Of a DNA stretch of 64,000 nt, positions 1 to 12,700 are shown piece after piece. The notes under the pieces are model-generated. The model saw only the letters and a list, made by a program, of their open reading frames with translations. It was not told the DNA's origin and made no database searches. The stretch is from Eustoma russellianum (taxonomy: Eukaryota; Streptophyta; Magnoliopsida; Gentianales; Gentianaceae). A program made the position numbers and the translations under genes. Numbering within the stretch: the stretch's first letter is position 1; every line of letters begins with the position of its first letter. The stretch lies in contig AP025047.1 of assembly GCA_036186865.1 (NCBI GenBank), forward strand, positions 319,820 to 383,819, in the 5' to 3' direction.

Positions 1-717
1 CAGATATATGAATAAAAAAAGTTATAATATAAAGCATACAAGCTTGTTATATCATCTTTAGGTTCTGTACTCACTTTCATATTTGTTTTGACGTTAACAC
101 GTAGAAACATAAACGTATCAATTTTAACCCTTTAACGTCAATCGCACATATCTAAATGTGTGACTACACGAAACATTAAGTAAAGAACTGTTGTAACTTT
201 AACATTTAAGAACTAGATGGGCTCAAAATTGTATATATTTAACAACTAGATTGTGGCCCCTAAATTGTTTCTTAGAATTATTGTTATAACTTTTGTGTCA
301 AAATATTGCCTACCTTCAAAAAACAACACAAAAGAAATAAATGAAATTCATTGCTTGTAAACTAAACATGGTATAGTTCTCTTTTTCTTTATCTTCGTCA
401 TTACTCTTATTTCCGATTTTTTCTTTATAAGTCACAAAATATTTATTCACTTTTTATAATGAACACATTAATGTACGTTTAAATTATCTTTTTAGGCTAT
501 TAGCAAAGGATCAATTTGGGCGAGGATTTCGTTAACCTTTCTTTCCTACTATTCATTAACTGTTTTTAACTAATAGCGATTGAAAAAGGAAAGGATAGGG
601 GGCATCTAGGGACTAGCAACGAGGACTCTGTTGTTCTTTGTGGGCTCTCTGAAATCTGAATCCTATATGTACACATTTAAACAACTTAGTACTCTTCACC
701 TCAAACCAGGTGCACAA
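1..717. other. Upstream intergenic DNA
   Basis: AT-rich sequence upstream of the NHL-repeat gene. I see no coding exon. It must contain the promoter and 5' UTR of that gene, but no element stands out well enough to place. Confidence 0.5.
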
Positions 718-3700
718 ATGGGGAAACTTTGGGTCCTTTTGCTTGTCTTGCTCTTTTTTCTAGTTTCTGGATGTTCTTCAGCTTCTATCACTCCTGCTGC
801 AAGTGAGTGCGTGATTCTTTAATCTCTTTTCTTTCCTTTCCCTCGTTTATGTTTCATTTTTTGCCCCCAATTATATATAAAGATTTGATTTTTTTTTGGC
901 AGAAATCGTTGGTGGGGTGGTGACGAATGTTGCTTCTGCATTATTCAAATGGCTGTGGTCGCTCAAATCAACCACCAAAACGGGTAACAAATCCTTTTAT
1001 CTCTGCCACATTTCTTGTTTCTCGGGAAGCTGACTTGGTTTTGCTCTTTTGTTGTCCCATTTTGACAATGCTGCAATCAAGTTAGTAATTGAATTAAAAG
1101 GGGTTGATTTTTTCAGCAATTTCAAGTCGTTCAATGGTGAAATTTGAGGGTGGTTACACTGTGGAGACTGTGTTTGATGGAAGCAAGCTCGGAATTGAGC
1201 CCTACTATGTCGAGGTTTCTCCATCTGGGCAGTTGCTGTTGCTAGATTCTCAGAATAGCAACATCTACAGGATTCCCACTCCACTGTCCAAATGTAAGAT
1301 GCTGCATTATTTTGTTTTAATTTTTTTTAATGGATATTAATCACTTAGGACCCACACTTTCGCTTTTCATGTGGCTTGAACTTGAAACATTTTGTCCAAG
1401 GGTCTCAATTGTAGGAGATCCCTGCTATTCTTTTGATCAGGGCAAGATTTTGATTCTTGATTGATTGATTGTTTTTCATGCAGTTTTTTGGGTGTTTTTT
1501 TTTCTTGTGATAATAAAAGAGTTATTTGTTAATTAGAATGATTGAACTAGTGATTTTCTGCTATTCAGCATTTATGACAGTTAACTTTTGTTTAGGTGAA
1601 GATTTGACATTTTTAAAAGTAGAATTCTTGTTTAAAAACTCAAAAGTGTTGCAGTGGTTCCCCCTTTCCACAGATTTATGAGCTTTTGCTTTCTTTTAAC
1701 TAGAACAAGTTTCTTAGGGACTCAAAGAATAACTTAACTTTATTCTTTCCTTGTGCATCTTTCCCTAGTTTTCCGTGCTACCAAGATAACACTGTTGGTA
1801 CAAAAGACTGTACTCACCCCTTCCCTCTGTAACGTCCATCTGCCAAAAAGTTAATGGAAAAAAAAGGACTTAATAAAAAAAAGGCTGAAGAGTCTTGATC
1901 ATCTGCTTTAGTTTATTGACTAGTTTTCTTTTCATTTTCCACTCGGAACGGTTTCAAGCTGGTGTTCTGAAACCACTTGGAGCAATCATCACAGAATTAA
2001 TGTGGTGCTAAAAACCGATATACCTTGCTGTGATTAGGTTTACTATTTCATTGATATTTTTTGATATTGTCAGATTTGGAAGTGCACATTTAGATCCTCA
2101 GAAGTGTGATTGCACAATTTCCTTTATAGTGGACCTGTTCAATGAAGTTTTTTTATTTTAAATCTAAAATTTGAGATATGTTATTCCTAATGTTCCTTAA
2201 GGTTGCCAATCTAAGTTTATAACTGTGTAGGAGGTATCTATTCTTTCGAACTTTTCTATCATTGATTGAACCAGAGCTCTCTATCAGTAGAAGCAAATCA
2301 ATTCACATCTTTCTCTAAAAGATTTCCAATAAAACTAAGGTCACCATATTCTTCTGTTTGTTCTTTACTCTAGGAACTTGGCATTCTCAATTTAAAATTT
2401 TAAACTAAGTAACTCTTAAGACTTCTAGATTGCACTCTGCTTTTATATTGGAGTGGGAGATTTTTGACGGAATGATTGGACAATCGATAGTAAATCATAG
2501 AGATTCTCAGCAGTTATATATTTTCACCTGACATTGTCGGCTGAACTGCAGATAGCCGACCCAAGCTGATTGCTGGATCACCTGAAGGTTATTCTGGTCA
2601 CGTCGATGGGAAACTAAGGGAAGCAAGAATGAACCATCCCAAAGGCTTTACCTCAGATGATAGAGGCAATATATATGTTGCTGATACTATGAATATGGCA
2701 ATAAGGAAAATAAGTGACAATGGTAAATATAGTGCGATGCAAGTCATCCTTATGGTTCATAGTTCACTTGCAACAGATTTTGCTCACCTGACTGCGCCAT
2801 GTTAAATTTGACTCATGGCTATGAGTACTTAGAACAGTAATATGGCTATTGTGGACTTGACCCAACTTGCTGAATACAAGTGTTTGATCATGCAGGAGTT
2901 GTCACAATAGCAGGGGGAAAATGGAGTCGAGGAGGAGGTCATATTGATGGCCCAAGTGAAGATGCAAAGCTTTCAGATGATTTTGATGTTGTCTATTTTG
3001 GAAGCAGCTGCTCACTTTTGATTGTGGATAGAGGAAACCAGGCAATTCGAGAGATCCAACTACATGATGATGATTGTTCAGAAGAGTCTGATAACAGTGC
3101 ACATCTGGGTAATACTTTCTTTCACCTTTGCTTTATCCATCAGTGGATCTGGAAGCTCAAGACTAAAGGTGTCTTTGTAAATTGTCCTATGAACCTTTTT
3201 TAAGTTAAAAGAGGATAATAAAAAAATTAAACACATAAACAGAAGTGAAGCTATAGATAGTTTCAATGAACCAAAAAGGGGACAGACCTGTTTTCCAGGT
3301 CTCTACTCGTCTTCTGGAAATTGTAGGGGAGAAACAACAAGTAGGATACAACACCTACAAGGATCAACTTCAAGACAACCAACCAAAAGTGCTTTACCCA
3401 ATCCACCACAATTGATTCACCAAGCAAAGATCAATCTCACATCAAAACCATAAGCAAAATATGAAAGATAAAGCTTCAAACAACACAATAGATTTATACG
3501 TGGAAAAACCCCTTCAATGTGAAGGATAAAAAACCACGGGACTTGTAAGGAGTTCACCCTTCTTCTTCTCTTATTATGAAAATTGAGGGTAAAAACACCC
3601 AAATCAGTCTACAAGGATGTTACAGCCCACCAACAACAACATACATAAGAGACAACAATTGAGAAGAACAAAAATGCAGAAATGTCACGAAAATCGCAGC

Positions 3701-5278
3701 TGACACCAGCAGCGATTAAAAACGATCCAGAGCTCGGATTGAAATTCTGAACGGTCAGAATGTAGCTCTGTGTGTTCCGAAGAAGCTGTCCAAATTTCAG
3801 CAAAATCCAACGGTTGGATCTCCGGCGATCGTCAAAATGAATTCTAATTATCTCAAAGAATTTGGTTTCAAGATATGTGATCGACCAATTGTCCACAACT
3901 CCATGCCTTCTTTTCAGATAAAGCAATCATGTTTGATGTTTTTTTTTTATATTCAATAGCAATTGTAGAATTTTTTATGGTTTGGATCCCAAAGTGTAAA
4001 AACTGAACTGAGGGGACTAGAGAATTCAAAGAACGAGAGTCAATGGGGTTTTAAAGGATCGCACCCAAGAAAATCCTTTTTAAACTTTAAACTCTAAACT
4101 CTTTCTGTTGTCAAATGTCTTAGCGACTCGGAAACCTTTTCCTTTCCCTTCTCTCTCAATCTCTGGTTGGAGGTGCCAAATTTGAAAGGGGGGGGGGGGG
4201 GGGGGATCGGGTAAAGTGCATCTACAGTCATCAATGTGGATGCTAGATCAGTTGCCTTTCAATGATTTTCAGGTGTCGCGGTGCTTCTTGCTGCTGCTTT
4301 CTTTGGATACATGCTCGCTCTGTTACAAAGGAGAATTAGAGCTATGTTTTCTTCGGACAGGGTAAGGCCTTCAAGTACATGTCAACATAGTTTAACCTTG
4401 TACTGTGCTTTAGAAAAATATTTTTGCCTGTCAGCGGCTTGGGTTCTGTTCTTTAGCTGATATTATTCAATTTATTTTCCCTTTTTTCCTTTTATTGACG
4501 AATTTGAATGAGGACATTGCTGGTATTATATCTTACTTTTAGGTGGCATGTTTCTAGTCTCTTAACAGAATCTGTTCTTATGTAGGAATTGAAATTTCCT
4601 GTGCAAACCATGCCGGCTGCACCATATCAAAAGCATCATAAATCTATGAGGCCTCCCTTAATCCCAGCAGAAGGCGAATATGAGAAACCTGGGGAAGGCC
4701 TATTTGGTTCCATGGGGAGACTTTTCTTGAATGCTGGATCTTCCGTTGTCGAACTTCTTGGAGGGTTAGTCCCTGGTTCAAGGAGGAAGCACTTTCAGCG
4801 TCCTAAACCACACCATTTTCGCGATACTTCAAGGCATTCGGATCCTTGGCCCGTGCAAGACAGCTTCGTGATTCCAGACGAAGACGAGCCTCCCCCGATG
4901 GAGTCCTCAAGGGACCCCACCCCAAGGAAGAACCACCCTTTCATTGGGGATGAGCTGGATAAATCGAGGAACTCTAAGCAAAGCCGGACTTTTTATAGTG
5001 GAAGGGATGTTGATTATCCTCAACAGCAGCAGCAGCAGCATCCAGTTCAGCATTTCAAGAAACACTATCAGTACTATCAAAAGCAGCATCCATCTGATGC
5101 TCAAACTTACTATGAGCAGAATCTTGAGAAGAATGAGATTGTGTTTGGAGCTGTTCAGGAACAAGATACGCCCCGGGAAGCAATGGTGATAAAGGCTGTT
5201 GATTATGGAGATCCAATTTACAGCAATTATAACATGCGATTGCGATATAACTACATGGGCTATTCTCATGGATATTAA
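718..5278 (+). CDS. NHL-repeat membrane/secretory protein (7 exons)
   Basis: Exons by GT-AG and frame continuity: 718-802, 903-983, 1117-1293, 2552-2722, 2896-3108, 4273-4361 and 4586-5278, giving 502 aa. The product starts with a hydrophobic signal segment (residues 3-20, MGKLWVLLLVLLFFLVSGC). NHL-type beta-propeller repeats follow, for example YVEVSPSGQLLLLDSQNSN and GNIYVADTMNMAIRKIS, with the typical 'D..N.xIR.I' pattern. A single membrane segment (GVAVLLAAAFFGYMLALL) is encoded by exon 6, and a basic, Gln/His-rich cytoplasmic tail ends the protein. This layout matches the plant family annotated 'NHL domain-containing protein' (Arabidopsis At1g23880/At1g70280 type), whose molecular role is not established. 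The ATG at 718 is chosen because it opens the signal peptide; an open extension upstream has no such feature. Intron 5 (3109-4272) is large and holds repeat-like DNA. Confidence 0.88.
3250..3930. repeat. Possible LTR-retrotransposon remnant in NHL intron 5
   Basis: This part of the 1.16-kb intron differs in texture from its flanks. It includes a segment around 3495-3550 (tttatacgtggaaaaacccc) that resembles motifs I associate with plant Copia/TRIM LTRs. No paired LTR, TSD or coding domain was found, so the assignment is only a suggestion. Confidence 0.25.
4188..4205. repeat. G18 homopolymer in NHL intron 5
   Basis: An uninterrupted run of 18 G lies about 70 bp upstream of the exon 6 acceptor. 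Such runs are rare in AT-rich plant introns. It is potentially a G-quadruplex former, or an assembly-sensitive site. Confidence 0.9.
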
Positions 5279-7606
5279 TTAACCGCCTCAGTTCATGTCT
5301 TGATGCTGTCATGTAAAATATAGAAGTCTTGAAAGATAGAAAGGAGGAATATAGGCTTCTGGTGCTACTTGCTTGATCTTTTCTGCAATAGGTTGCAGTG
5401 AGTGAATGTATATTGGAAGCGACCAGTTAGTACTACTATTGGAGTTTTTAAAGTTTCGGTTTCTCAAACACGTTTTCGTACTTGACAAATCAATGAAGAA
5501 TTTCAGGGTCTCAAAGAAGGTGAAATTGACATGGGAATAAAATGATCTAAAATTAATTAAAGAATAGGATTTTGCACAAAGTATAAGGTAAGACTGTGTA
5601 CATCAGATCGTGAATCGATCCAGTCTCTTTCTTAGATTCTGCTTACGATCCGATCTCTTTCTTAGATTCTGCGTCTTTTTAGATTCTGCGTCTTTCTCAG
5701 ATTCTGCGCAAACAAACATGGGAAAATAGTACACTTTATATATTTGGTTAGTTCCTGTTTTTCTTAATGTTGTACATCTAGTAAAGTTGATGTCATTAGT
5801 TTCCTTTCTCTTTGGAAAGAGAGCAAAAGCCATACATATACTCATTCGATCTCATTTTGTAACTTCAGGACTATCTTCGAGATGTTCTAAAATGTTCTTA
5901 TATATATATATTCTATCAAAGGCAGGGGATGATTGATCTTTTTAGTAATTTATTCTTATTAAATGTGTACTTTTGAAGCAAATATACAACTCGTATCATA
6001 GATAAATTAAAGAACAAAGTCAATAATTGAATTACGGATGATGAAAAACTTTTCCGCTGATATTAGACAAAAAGTTGCAACTATTACATGTTGGGTTTCT
6101 GAAATTGGCCAGCAAGTAATATTTTTGATTAATCTTAACAAATATTAATAAGCTATTAAAAAAGCATTTTACATTTTCTGAATTGTCTATAAGTACTCCT
6201 AGAAAACAGATAGACAATTGAATTTAGCCGGTAATGAAAAAGGGGGAAAAAAAAGGAGTCTGAAACTTGTTTAATGTTCGGGAGCTACTGGGCGGAAGCT
6301 CCCAACTTCCTTAAAAAGAGGCAAGTATGTAAGCGGTTAGTGAGTTAGTCGGGGGTTATTTAAATACAACAACATTGTATAGATTTTCGTTTATAGCTAG
6401 GTACGATGTCGGTTGTATACGACCATACAATGTGTTAAAAACACATAAAAATTATTTTCTGACGACTTATAATGAAAATGTCGCACTGTATTTCTTATAT
6501 AGTGAAGTAACGAAACCTCATTGCCTTCACTCTTCAATACCACATCTTTTGTGATTGGAAGCTCGTACAAAAGAAAGGGTTTGTTATACTGTATATGGAC
6601 TTTGGACTTGGACAATTCTTTTTGGTCCTTGGCCATCTGTCGGCCCAGGTCATTCGAAATTACATAAATTGCTTGCTTCAACTCCTTTTCTTTTCCTGTT
6701 TTTTTTTTTATAGTTTTAGATCTGAATATAGTTCTGGGTCAAATACTATAGAAACATACATAAACCTTACTAATGATGAGAAGAAGGGGGCAACTTTTAT
6801 GCAGCATGCGTTCGATGTTGATATAATCATATACATATAACCCTCATTTAACATCATCTCCCAATGTTTGTTTTTCTCTAGTAAAATGTACCACCGAATT
6901 TTCCGTTAACAATTAGTACTTTAACCTATATGAACTGGCTTGTAAGTTTTCGACAAGCGTACTAAAACTGTAAGTAACAAGCGGTGCGAAGGCCACATGG
7001 CTTTGTGGAATAGTCAAGTTAAAAAATATATATATATAAGGAACGGTTTTTAAAATGAGGGTTCGAGTGGTAGAATAGTTAAGTTTACAAAAAAAAGCAG
7101 AAAGAGTCTCTAAAATGAGGATTCGAATTATGTGCCCTAATATTTGTGTATGTGTTAAGTAGGAGAAGCTATGCTTTTCATGTAGCATAATTTTTGATTT
7201 ATATGATTTACGAAACCTTATACTAAAGTAGATACATTTGCATTTGGAATTCAACATTTTTTTTGTCAAAAGTGGTGATAAACAAAATTGTCAATAATTA
7301 TGTGGAAGAAAAAGAATGGTATATCTGTAGTTGTTTAATTATAAGTGGCAGTCTCAGTAGTGGGATATGATACACACTGTGTTGGGAAAGATAGAACGGT
7401 GCGGTTTGTCTGAATGTAGATGTGGCTTTTCATATTTTCTGTTTCTATGTCCCTCATAATTATTTAAAACAATAGAAAAGAAGCAGTCCTGCAGGTTGAA
7501 AGTTGAGAAAACTAACTACAGGTGTCCTCGATGTTCTTGATCAAGAGGCCGTAGCAATTAGCGAATGGATGGAGTGATCAGCAACTGAGAATTGTAGAAA
7601 AAGAAT
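5279..7606. other. Intergenic DNA between NHL and WAT1-like genes
   Basis: AT-rich sequence with the NHL 3' UTR at its left end. Around 5620-5710 a short motif (ttagattctgcg and variants) recurs four times within about 90 bp. Around 7040-7135 there is an imperfect direct repeat centred on taaaatgagg(g/a)ttcga. I see no gene. Confidence 0.5.
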
Positions 7607-10479
7607 ATGGGTGAGGAGAGAGAATTGAAGAGCTTTTGGTTCAAAGATGTGATGCCTTTTGTGGGCATGGTGGCTATGGAGTGTGCCAACGTGGGACTCA
7701 ACACGCTTTACAAAGCGGCCACTCTGAAAGGGATGAGCCACCATGTTTTTGTTGTTTATTCTTATGGCCTTGCTGCTTTCCTTCTCCTTCCTTCTTACTT
7801 CTTCAACAGGTCTTCCTCTCTTTCTCTTTCACACACTCACACACCGGCAATCACCAGTTACAGTTGTTGCTTCAATAATTCCTTTTTCCTTTTTTTTTTG
7901 CGTATCACCGTTGACATTTAAATTTTTTCCTTATTAAGGTGCTTTAATAGGTGTTTTCATCACCCATGTTTTCAGGAGATAGATTTCTCCTGGTTGTGTT
8001 GTCTTCCTCTGGTGTCTCCTTTTATATATTGCCTCATGTAAATTATTGCAGATCAAGATTACTTCCGCCCCTGAATTTCTCGGTTCTGTGGAAGATCTTC
8101 CTGCTAGGATTAATCGGGTACCAATCGTCTTTGCATTTTTTGTTTTTTGGGTTAGTTAAAATATCAATATTTGCTGATCATAGTTTTTTCCCCTTCTCGG
8201 TAAATAAATAAACGCAGCTTCACAGATAGCAAACTCTGTTTTTAGTTTCATCTTTAATCATGTATAATAATATTGGAGTATTTTTCATTGAATTATGGAA
8301 TAAAAAAATTTCCCGTGCATTAGACTCTCGTGCTTATGCATGTTCCGGAGAGAGTCCGGATCGCTTCGCGATCTGATGTATGTAGCCTTACCCTACATAT
8401 TGTGAATGTGAATATAATATTTCTGCGGTTCGAATCCGTGATCTCAATATCACAAAATAGCAAACTTAACAATTGATCCAAGTCCGATCTCTCAATTATG
8501 GAACGAATAACACATAAATAAAAGATGTAAATTAGGGGGTATATAAAGTGGAAATCCTCAACTGCATTTACTTTCTTTCTTCGTCTTTTTCTTTCCTTTT
8601 TTTTTGTTTGGGTTTTAATTTCTGATTTTGGGGAAGGGGTGACGTGTTTAGCGGGACGGAAATACATTTATGATGCCTTCAACAATTATTTATGTGTTGA
8701 TATTTTAATTTGTGGTATTATTTGAAAAGGGGATCCTCACAAATGATTGGGTATACGGGAATAAAGTACAGTTCTCCAACACTGGCTTCTGCAATCAGCA
8801 ACTTAGTCCCAGCTTTCACTTTCATACTTGCAATTATTTTCAGGTACATTTTTCTTCCTTTTTTTTTTTAAATCGAAGCAAATAGAATTTTGTTGTTTAA
8901 TTGAAGTATTGGATGGTCACAACTCATGCTTTATCTTACCCCTATAGTTGTCCTACTTTTGTCGATCTTTACCTGCTTTCTTGTCCTTTTCATTATCACA
9001 ACCTTTCCAATTCCCATTACCACTAAATCTATCTTCTCCCAGTTTAAACCTGATGGTTAATTCTCAAATCTAAGTGGGTATAAGATAACATTAAATTGGA
9101 TGGAAATTCACGATGGCAATATTAATCATAATCTAGTGTCATGTTTGGATGTGTGTCCGTTAAGGCTTTTGTCTAGTGTGGATTGAGCCCAAACTGAAGC
9201 CCATAGTCAGGGCATTAAGTTGCAATTTTCAAACCTAGCCCAAACTAACCGATAGGTGCCCTCGCATACGGATGGACCGGGATAACCAGATTAATCTGGT
9301 CCAACCGAAAAACTGTTGGTTTCACTCTAAATATGTCCAGAAGTTAAAAATAAAAATAAAAATGCTCGAAATGCTTTAAATATCCGGTCTAGTTGCTAAC
9401 CTTTTTTTTTTTTTTTTGGGAATAGAAACTAATAACTGAGGCCATTTGCTTGCAGAATGGAAACAGTAACATTGAAAAGTTCAAGCAGCTTAGCCAAAGT
9501 GTGCGGCACAGCCATATCAATTATTGGTGCCTTTGTAGTGACTCTGTTCAAGGGTCCTAAGATCATATTTACTCAGCCGTCTCTCTCTTCCAGCATGCCT
9601 CTTCTACTATCCTCCAATTCCTGCTGGATACTCGGCAGCCTTTTTCTTACCATCGAATATATTTTGGTCCCTATGTGGTACATTGTTCAGGTAAACACTA
9701 ACCATCTGTTGAATTCCTTGCATTTTTTTTCCTAACAATAAGTATATACTAAATCGCTTTTGTTTTGTCAAAACAAAGGCGCAAATTATGAAGGAGTACC
9801 CTGCAGAAGTAGCTGTAGTATGTTATTACAACTTATGTGTGAGCTTTCTGGCTGCAATAGTTGCCATCTTCGCGGAGCCAGACTTGAACAAATGGAAGAT
9901 TAGGCCTGACATTGCATTGGCCTCAATTGTGTGCTCTGTAAGTACCGAAATGAAATGTGAAAAACTGAAGTTTCGCTTATATTATCTGAACATTTTCATT
10001 TATTTGGTGAATTTCAATCTGTTACGTAATGATTTTTGTTGGTTTAAATGGATAGGGAATCTTTGGATCATTCCTCAACAACACAGTTCACACATGGGTA
10101 TTAAGGTTGAAGGGCCCTGTGTATGTCACAATGTTCAAACCACTGTCGATTGCGATTGCTGTAGCCATGGGAGTGATCATCCTTGGTGATACATTATACC
10201 TAGGAAGGTACTTATACATAAATGTCAATATTCCTTACACTCAACAAGTGTGACTTCTATTGCCTGATTGAAATTCAATATGACATAAATGTATAAAAGC
10301 TTTACGCCAAAAAGTATAACTCTTGCAGCATTCTTGGAGCAGCAGTAATAGGCATTGGATTCTACACAGTTTTGTGGGGAAAAGCAACGGAGGATAAGGA
10401 AGCATACAATGAATTTAGCGTTTTGGAATCCTCTGAACCCTTGCTTCAGCATCAGAGAAGTGATAATATACTGAAGTGA
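7607..10479 (+). CDS. WAT1-related EamA transporter (nodulin MtN21 family, 7 exons)
   Basis: Exons: 7607-7809, 8052-8117, 8730-8843, 9456-9690, 9779-9937, 10056-10207 and 10329-10479; all junctions keep frame, giving 359 aa. The protein is a multi-span membrane protein of usual family length. It has two EamA-type halves, with family hallmarks such as GYTGIKYSSPTLASAISNLV (first half), PAFTFILAIIFRME (across the exon 3/4 junction) and NNTVHTW...LKGPVYVTMFKPLSI (second half). The family is plant drug/metabolite exporters at the plasma membrane or tonoplast. WAT1 itself exports auxin from the vacuole, and other members move amino acids; the substrate here cannot be read from sequence. The ATG at 7607 precedes the canonical N-terminus (FKDVMPFVGMVAMECANVG). 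Intron 2 carries an Au-like SINE. Confidence 0.92.
8301..8493 (-). mobile_element. Au-like tRNA-derived SINE in WAT1-like intron 2
   Basis: On the minus strand the head contains an internal pol III B-box-like motif (GATTCGAACC), followed by the Au-family body with the conserved stretch 'gtagggtaaggctacatac' and an end near 'ctaatgcac'. A 10-bp target duplication AATTATGGAA flanks it at 8291-8300 and 8494-8503. The insertion is antisense to the gene. Confidence 0.8.
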
Positions 10480-10741
10480 GTGAAAATAAGCAGTGAAGGT
10501 TTGTAGTAATTTTATTGTGTTCAAAGAGTGAACTAGTGGGATAGGATATGTAGTAATTTCTGTAGGTCCATTTTAGAATTTGCCAAAGTCTGGGAGAAAG
10601 ATTGTAGAAGTTTAAGCCTTTAAGGACAATGTTCCAACTTCCAAGGCTCTCAAACTCCTTATGACTAATTGGGGGAACCCATATGCAAATATTATAGGCA
10701 TTTTAATCTTTTTCGCTAAATAAATCAAGTACTGATACATG

Positions 10742-10902
10742 TAAAGGGCGTTTCTGGTGCATTAAGACTCCGAGTTTGCGTAGGATGTGAGGAGGAGCCT
10801 TATATACGCCGTCTAACCCTACAAATAGGCTGTTTCCGTAGCTCGAACTCGTGACCTCAAGGTCACAAAACAACCTTATCAGTTGCTTCAAGACCCGCTC
10901 TT
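10742..10902 (-). mobile_element. Au-like SINE downstream of the WAT1-like gene
   Basis: Read on the minus strand: an A-box-like 'agcaactgataaggttgtt', a B box 'gagttcgagc', then 'cggaaacagcctatttgtag' and an end near 'cttaatgcaccag', all typical of the Au SINE family. A 9-bp TSD TGATACATG flanks it at 10733-10741 and 10903-10911. It lies about 260 bp past the stop codon of the transporter. Confidence 0.82.
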
Positions 10903-10911
10903 TGATACATG

Positions 10912-12340
10912 CACACATGTATGGGGTGTTATCCCTGAACTGCATTGTGTTCACAGTTTTTTTTAAGTGAAAATGAATCCTTTGCCAACGAGAAAAATTT
11001 CCTGATAGAACATGAAGCACCAGAAGTTTTGCAGCTATTAATTTGGTCTGATGGCTCCACTTGAGGGTAACAAGAATGCGCATCACATGATACGACACAC
11101 ATATAAGTATTTATTTACGTAAAGAAAATTTCGTTTAATTTATTGTCTTTGTTTGCTTTATTTTGACGATAAAGTTCATTAGATGTTTGTCATGATGTTT
11201 TATATGGATAGCTAATAATTTGTTAACACGGAGATTTTTTTTAATTTCTTTTTGATAGAGTTAACAATAAGAATTTATCTCATATAAGTTGTTAAATCAT
11301 GTAATTGGTCGGATGAATTATCAAGAGTGAGTATTAAAAATTATCATGCAAATAAGATTTTCCATATCATGCATAAGAATGATATGAAAAATAATATACT
11401 TTTTGTATTGAATTTTTCTACATAATTCTACAAAGTATTGGACATTCACACCGTTGATATTGAAAGCATACTATTTTTCACAAGATCTGGTAAAAGCGTC
11501 ATTTTGAAGCCCAATTTGTAGATGTAACCGTAAAAAAATTTTAGCCTATAGGTTCATGGGAGAATCATTACTGAACTGTTATTTGGATTATTATGTATTT
11601 TTTATTTTAAATTGTTTGTCTATGTTAAACTTGGCAAACACAATACAAGTTTGTCAAACAATCGTGTAACGTTTGCATCTTTTTTTAATTTGTCATTAAG
11701 AGTAAAATATGGTTAGAACTTCCAAAAAAAAAATAGCGAAAGGAGGCAGTATTACAAGATTTTCGTAAATTTAGAATATGCCGTATATTTAAAGAGATTT
11801 TTTGAGACATAAAATAACGTAACGAGTATCGGAAGAGATTTTTTGAGATATAAAATAACGTAACGGGTAGCTTAAGTTGGAAACTAAGCTAGTAACCTAA
11901 TTAGTTTTTCTTATGCAAATTAAGATAGTAATACTTTAACCTAATTAATTCAGTTACTATTGCTTAAGCCAATACTGATAAAATTAACATTATTATACTT
12001 TCGCTGTATGTGTCTTAATTAAAACCTGTATTTTTTTTAGTTACAATGTCTGGAAGTAACAATTCACCTAAATATAGAGAGCAACCAATCCATTCTTCTT
12101 TTATCAAGCTGTAGTTACCCTTTCTCCTTTCTTTTCTTTTTCTTCATTGGGCGACTGTCTGTCTGTATTGACAGCTATTGTCGCTTTCTTACGCATTATC
12201 CTCCCTCTATTGTCTGAACACCTTCGAGCACTTCTGTTGTACATGCCTTGCCGTCCTCCTTGGAACCTCCGTTTTGGCAGATTAACATATTTCTAGCAGC
12301 CTGGCTTGAATTTGCTGCTCTTGTGCCTCGATTGTCTCCT
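10912..12340. other. Intergenic DNA
   Basis: AT-rich sequence without a recognisable gene. At about 11793-11875 a segment (agagattttttgaga.ataaaataacgtaacg) occurs twice, 41 bp apart. The right end (roughly 12060-12349) probably contains the promoter and first untranslated exon of the 2H-phosphoesterase gene. Confidence 0.45.
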
Positions 12341-12700
12341 CTTTCAATTGGTAAGTTCTGTTTCCAATTGGGTATTTTCTAGCTCTTGTGTTTGCTTCTT
12401 TTAGGGTCGGAGTTTGACTCGTAGGTAATTTATCTGTTTTCTTTTTTGGTTTTATTCAATTCAGAAAGCATCGTGGTTTTACTTCATTTCTTTCTTTTTG
12501 CATGATTAAAACTTTCGTTTTTCACTTCCTGCGGCACACTGATATTCATGGCTTCTGAATTTGCCTACTTGAGGGTTTCTGATTGATCACTTGGCGTAAA
12601 GCTGGAATCTTTCGATTCATGAAGATTGTCTTTTTTTTAGATAAGATACCCTTTTGATGATTTTCCCCTTTGTTTTCTTAGGAATTTGAATTCGGAGGCG

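Noticed and set aside
7040..7135. Possible tRNA-like A/B boxes around two gttcga/attcga words
   Set aside because: Box spacing and flanks do not fit a SINE, and no target duplication was found.
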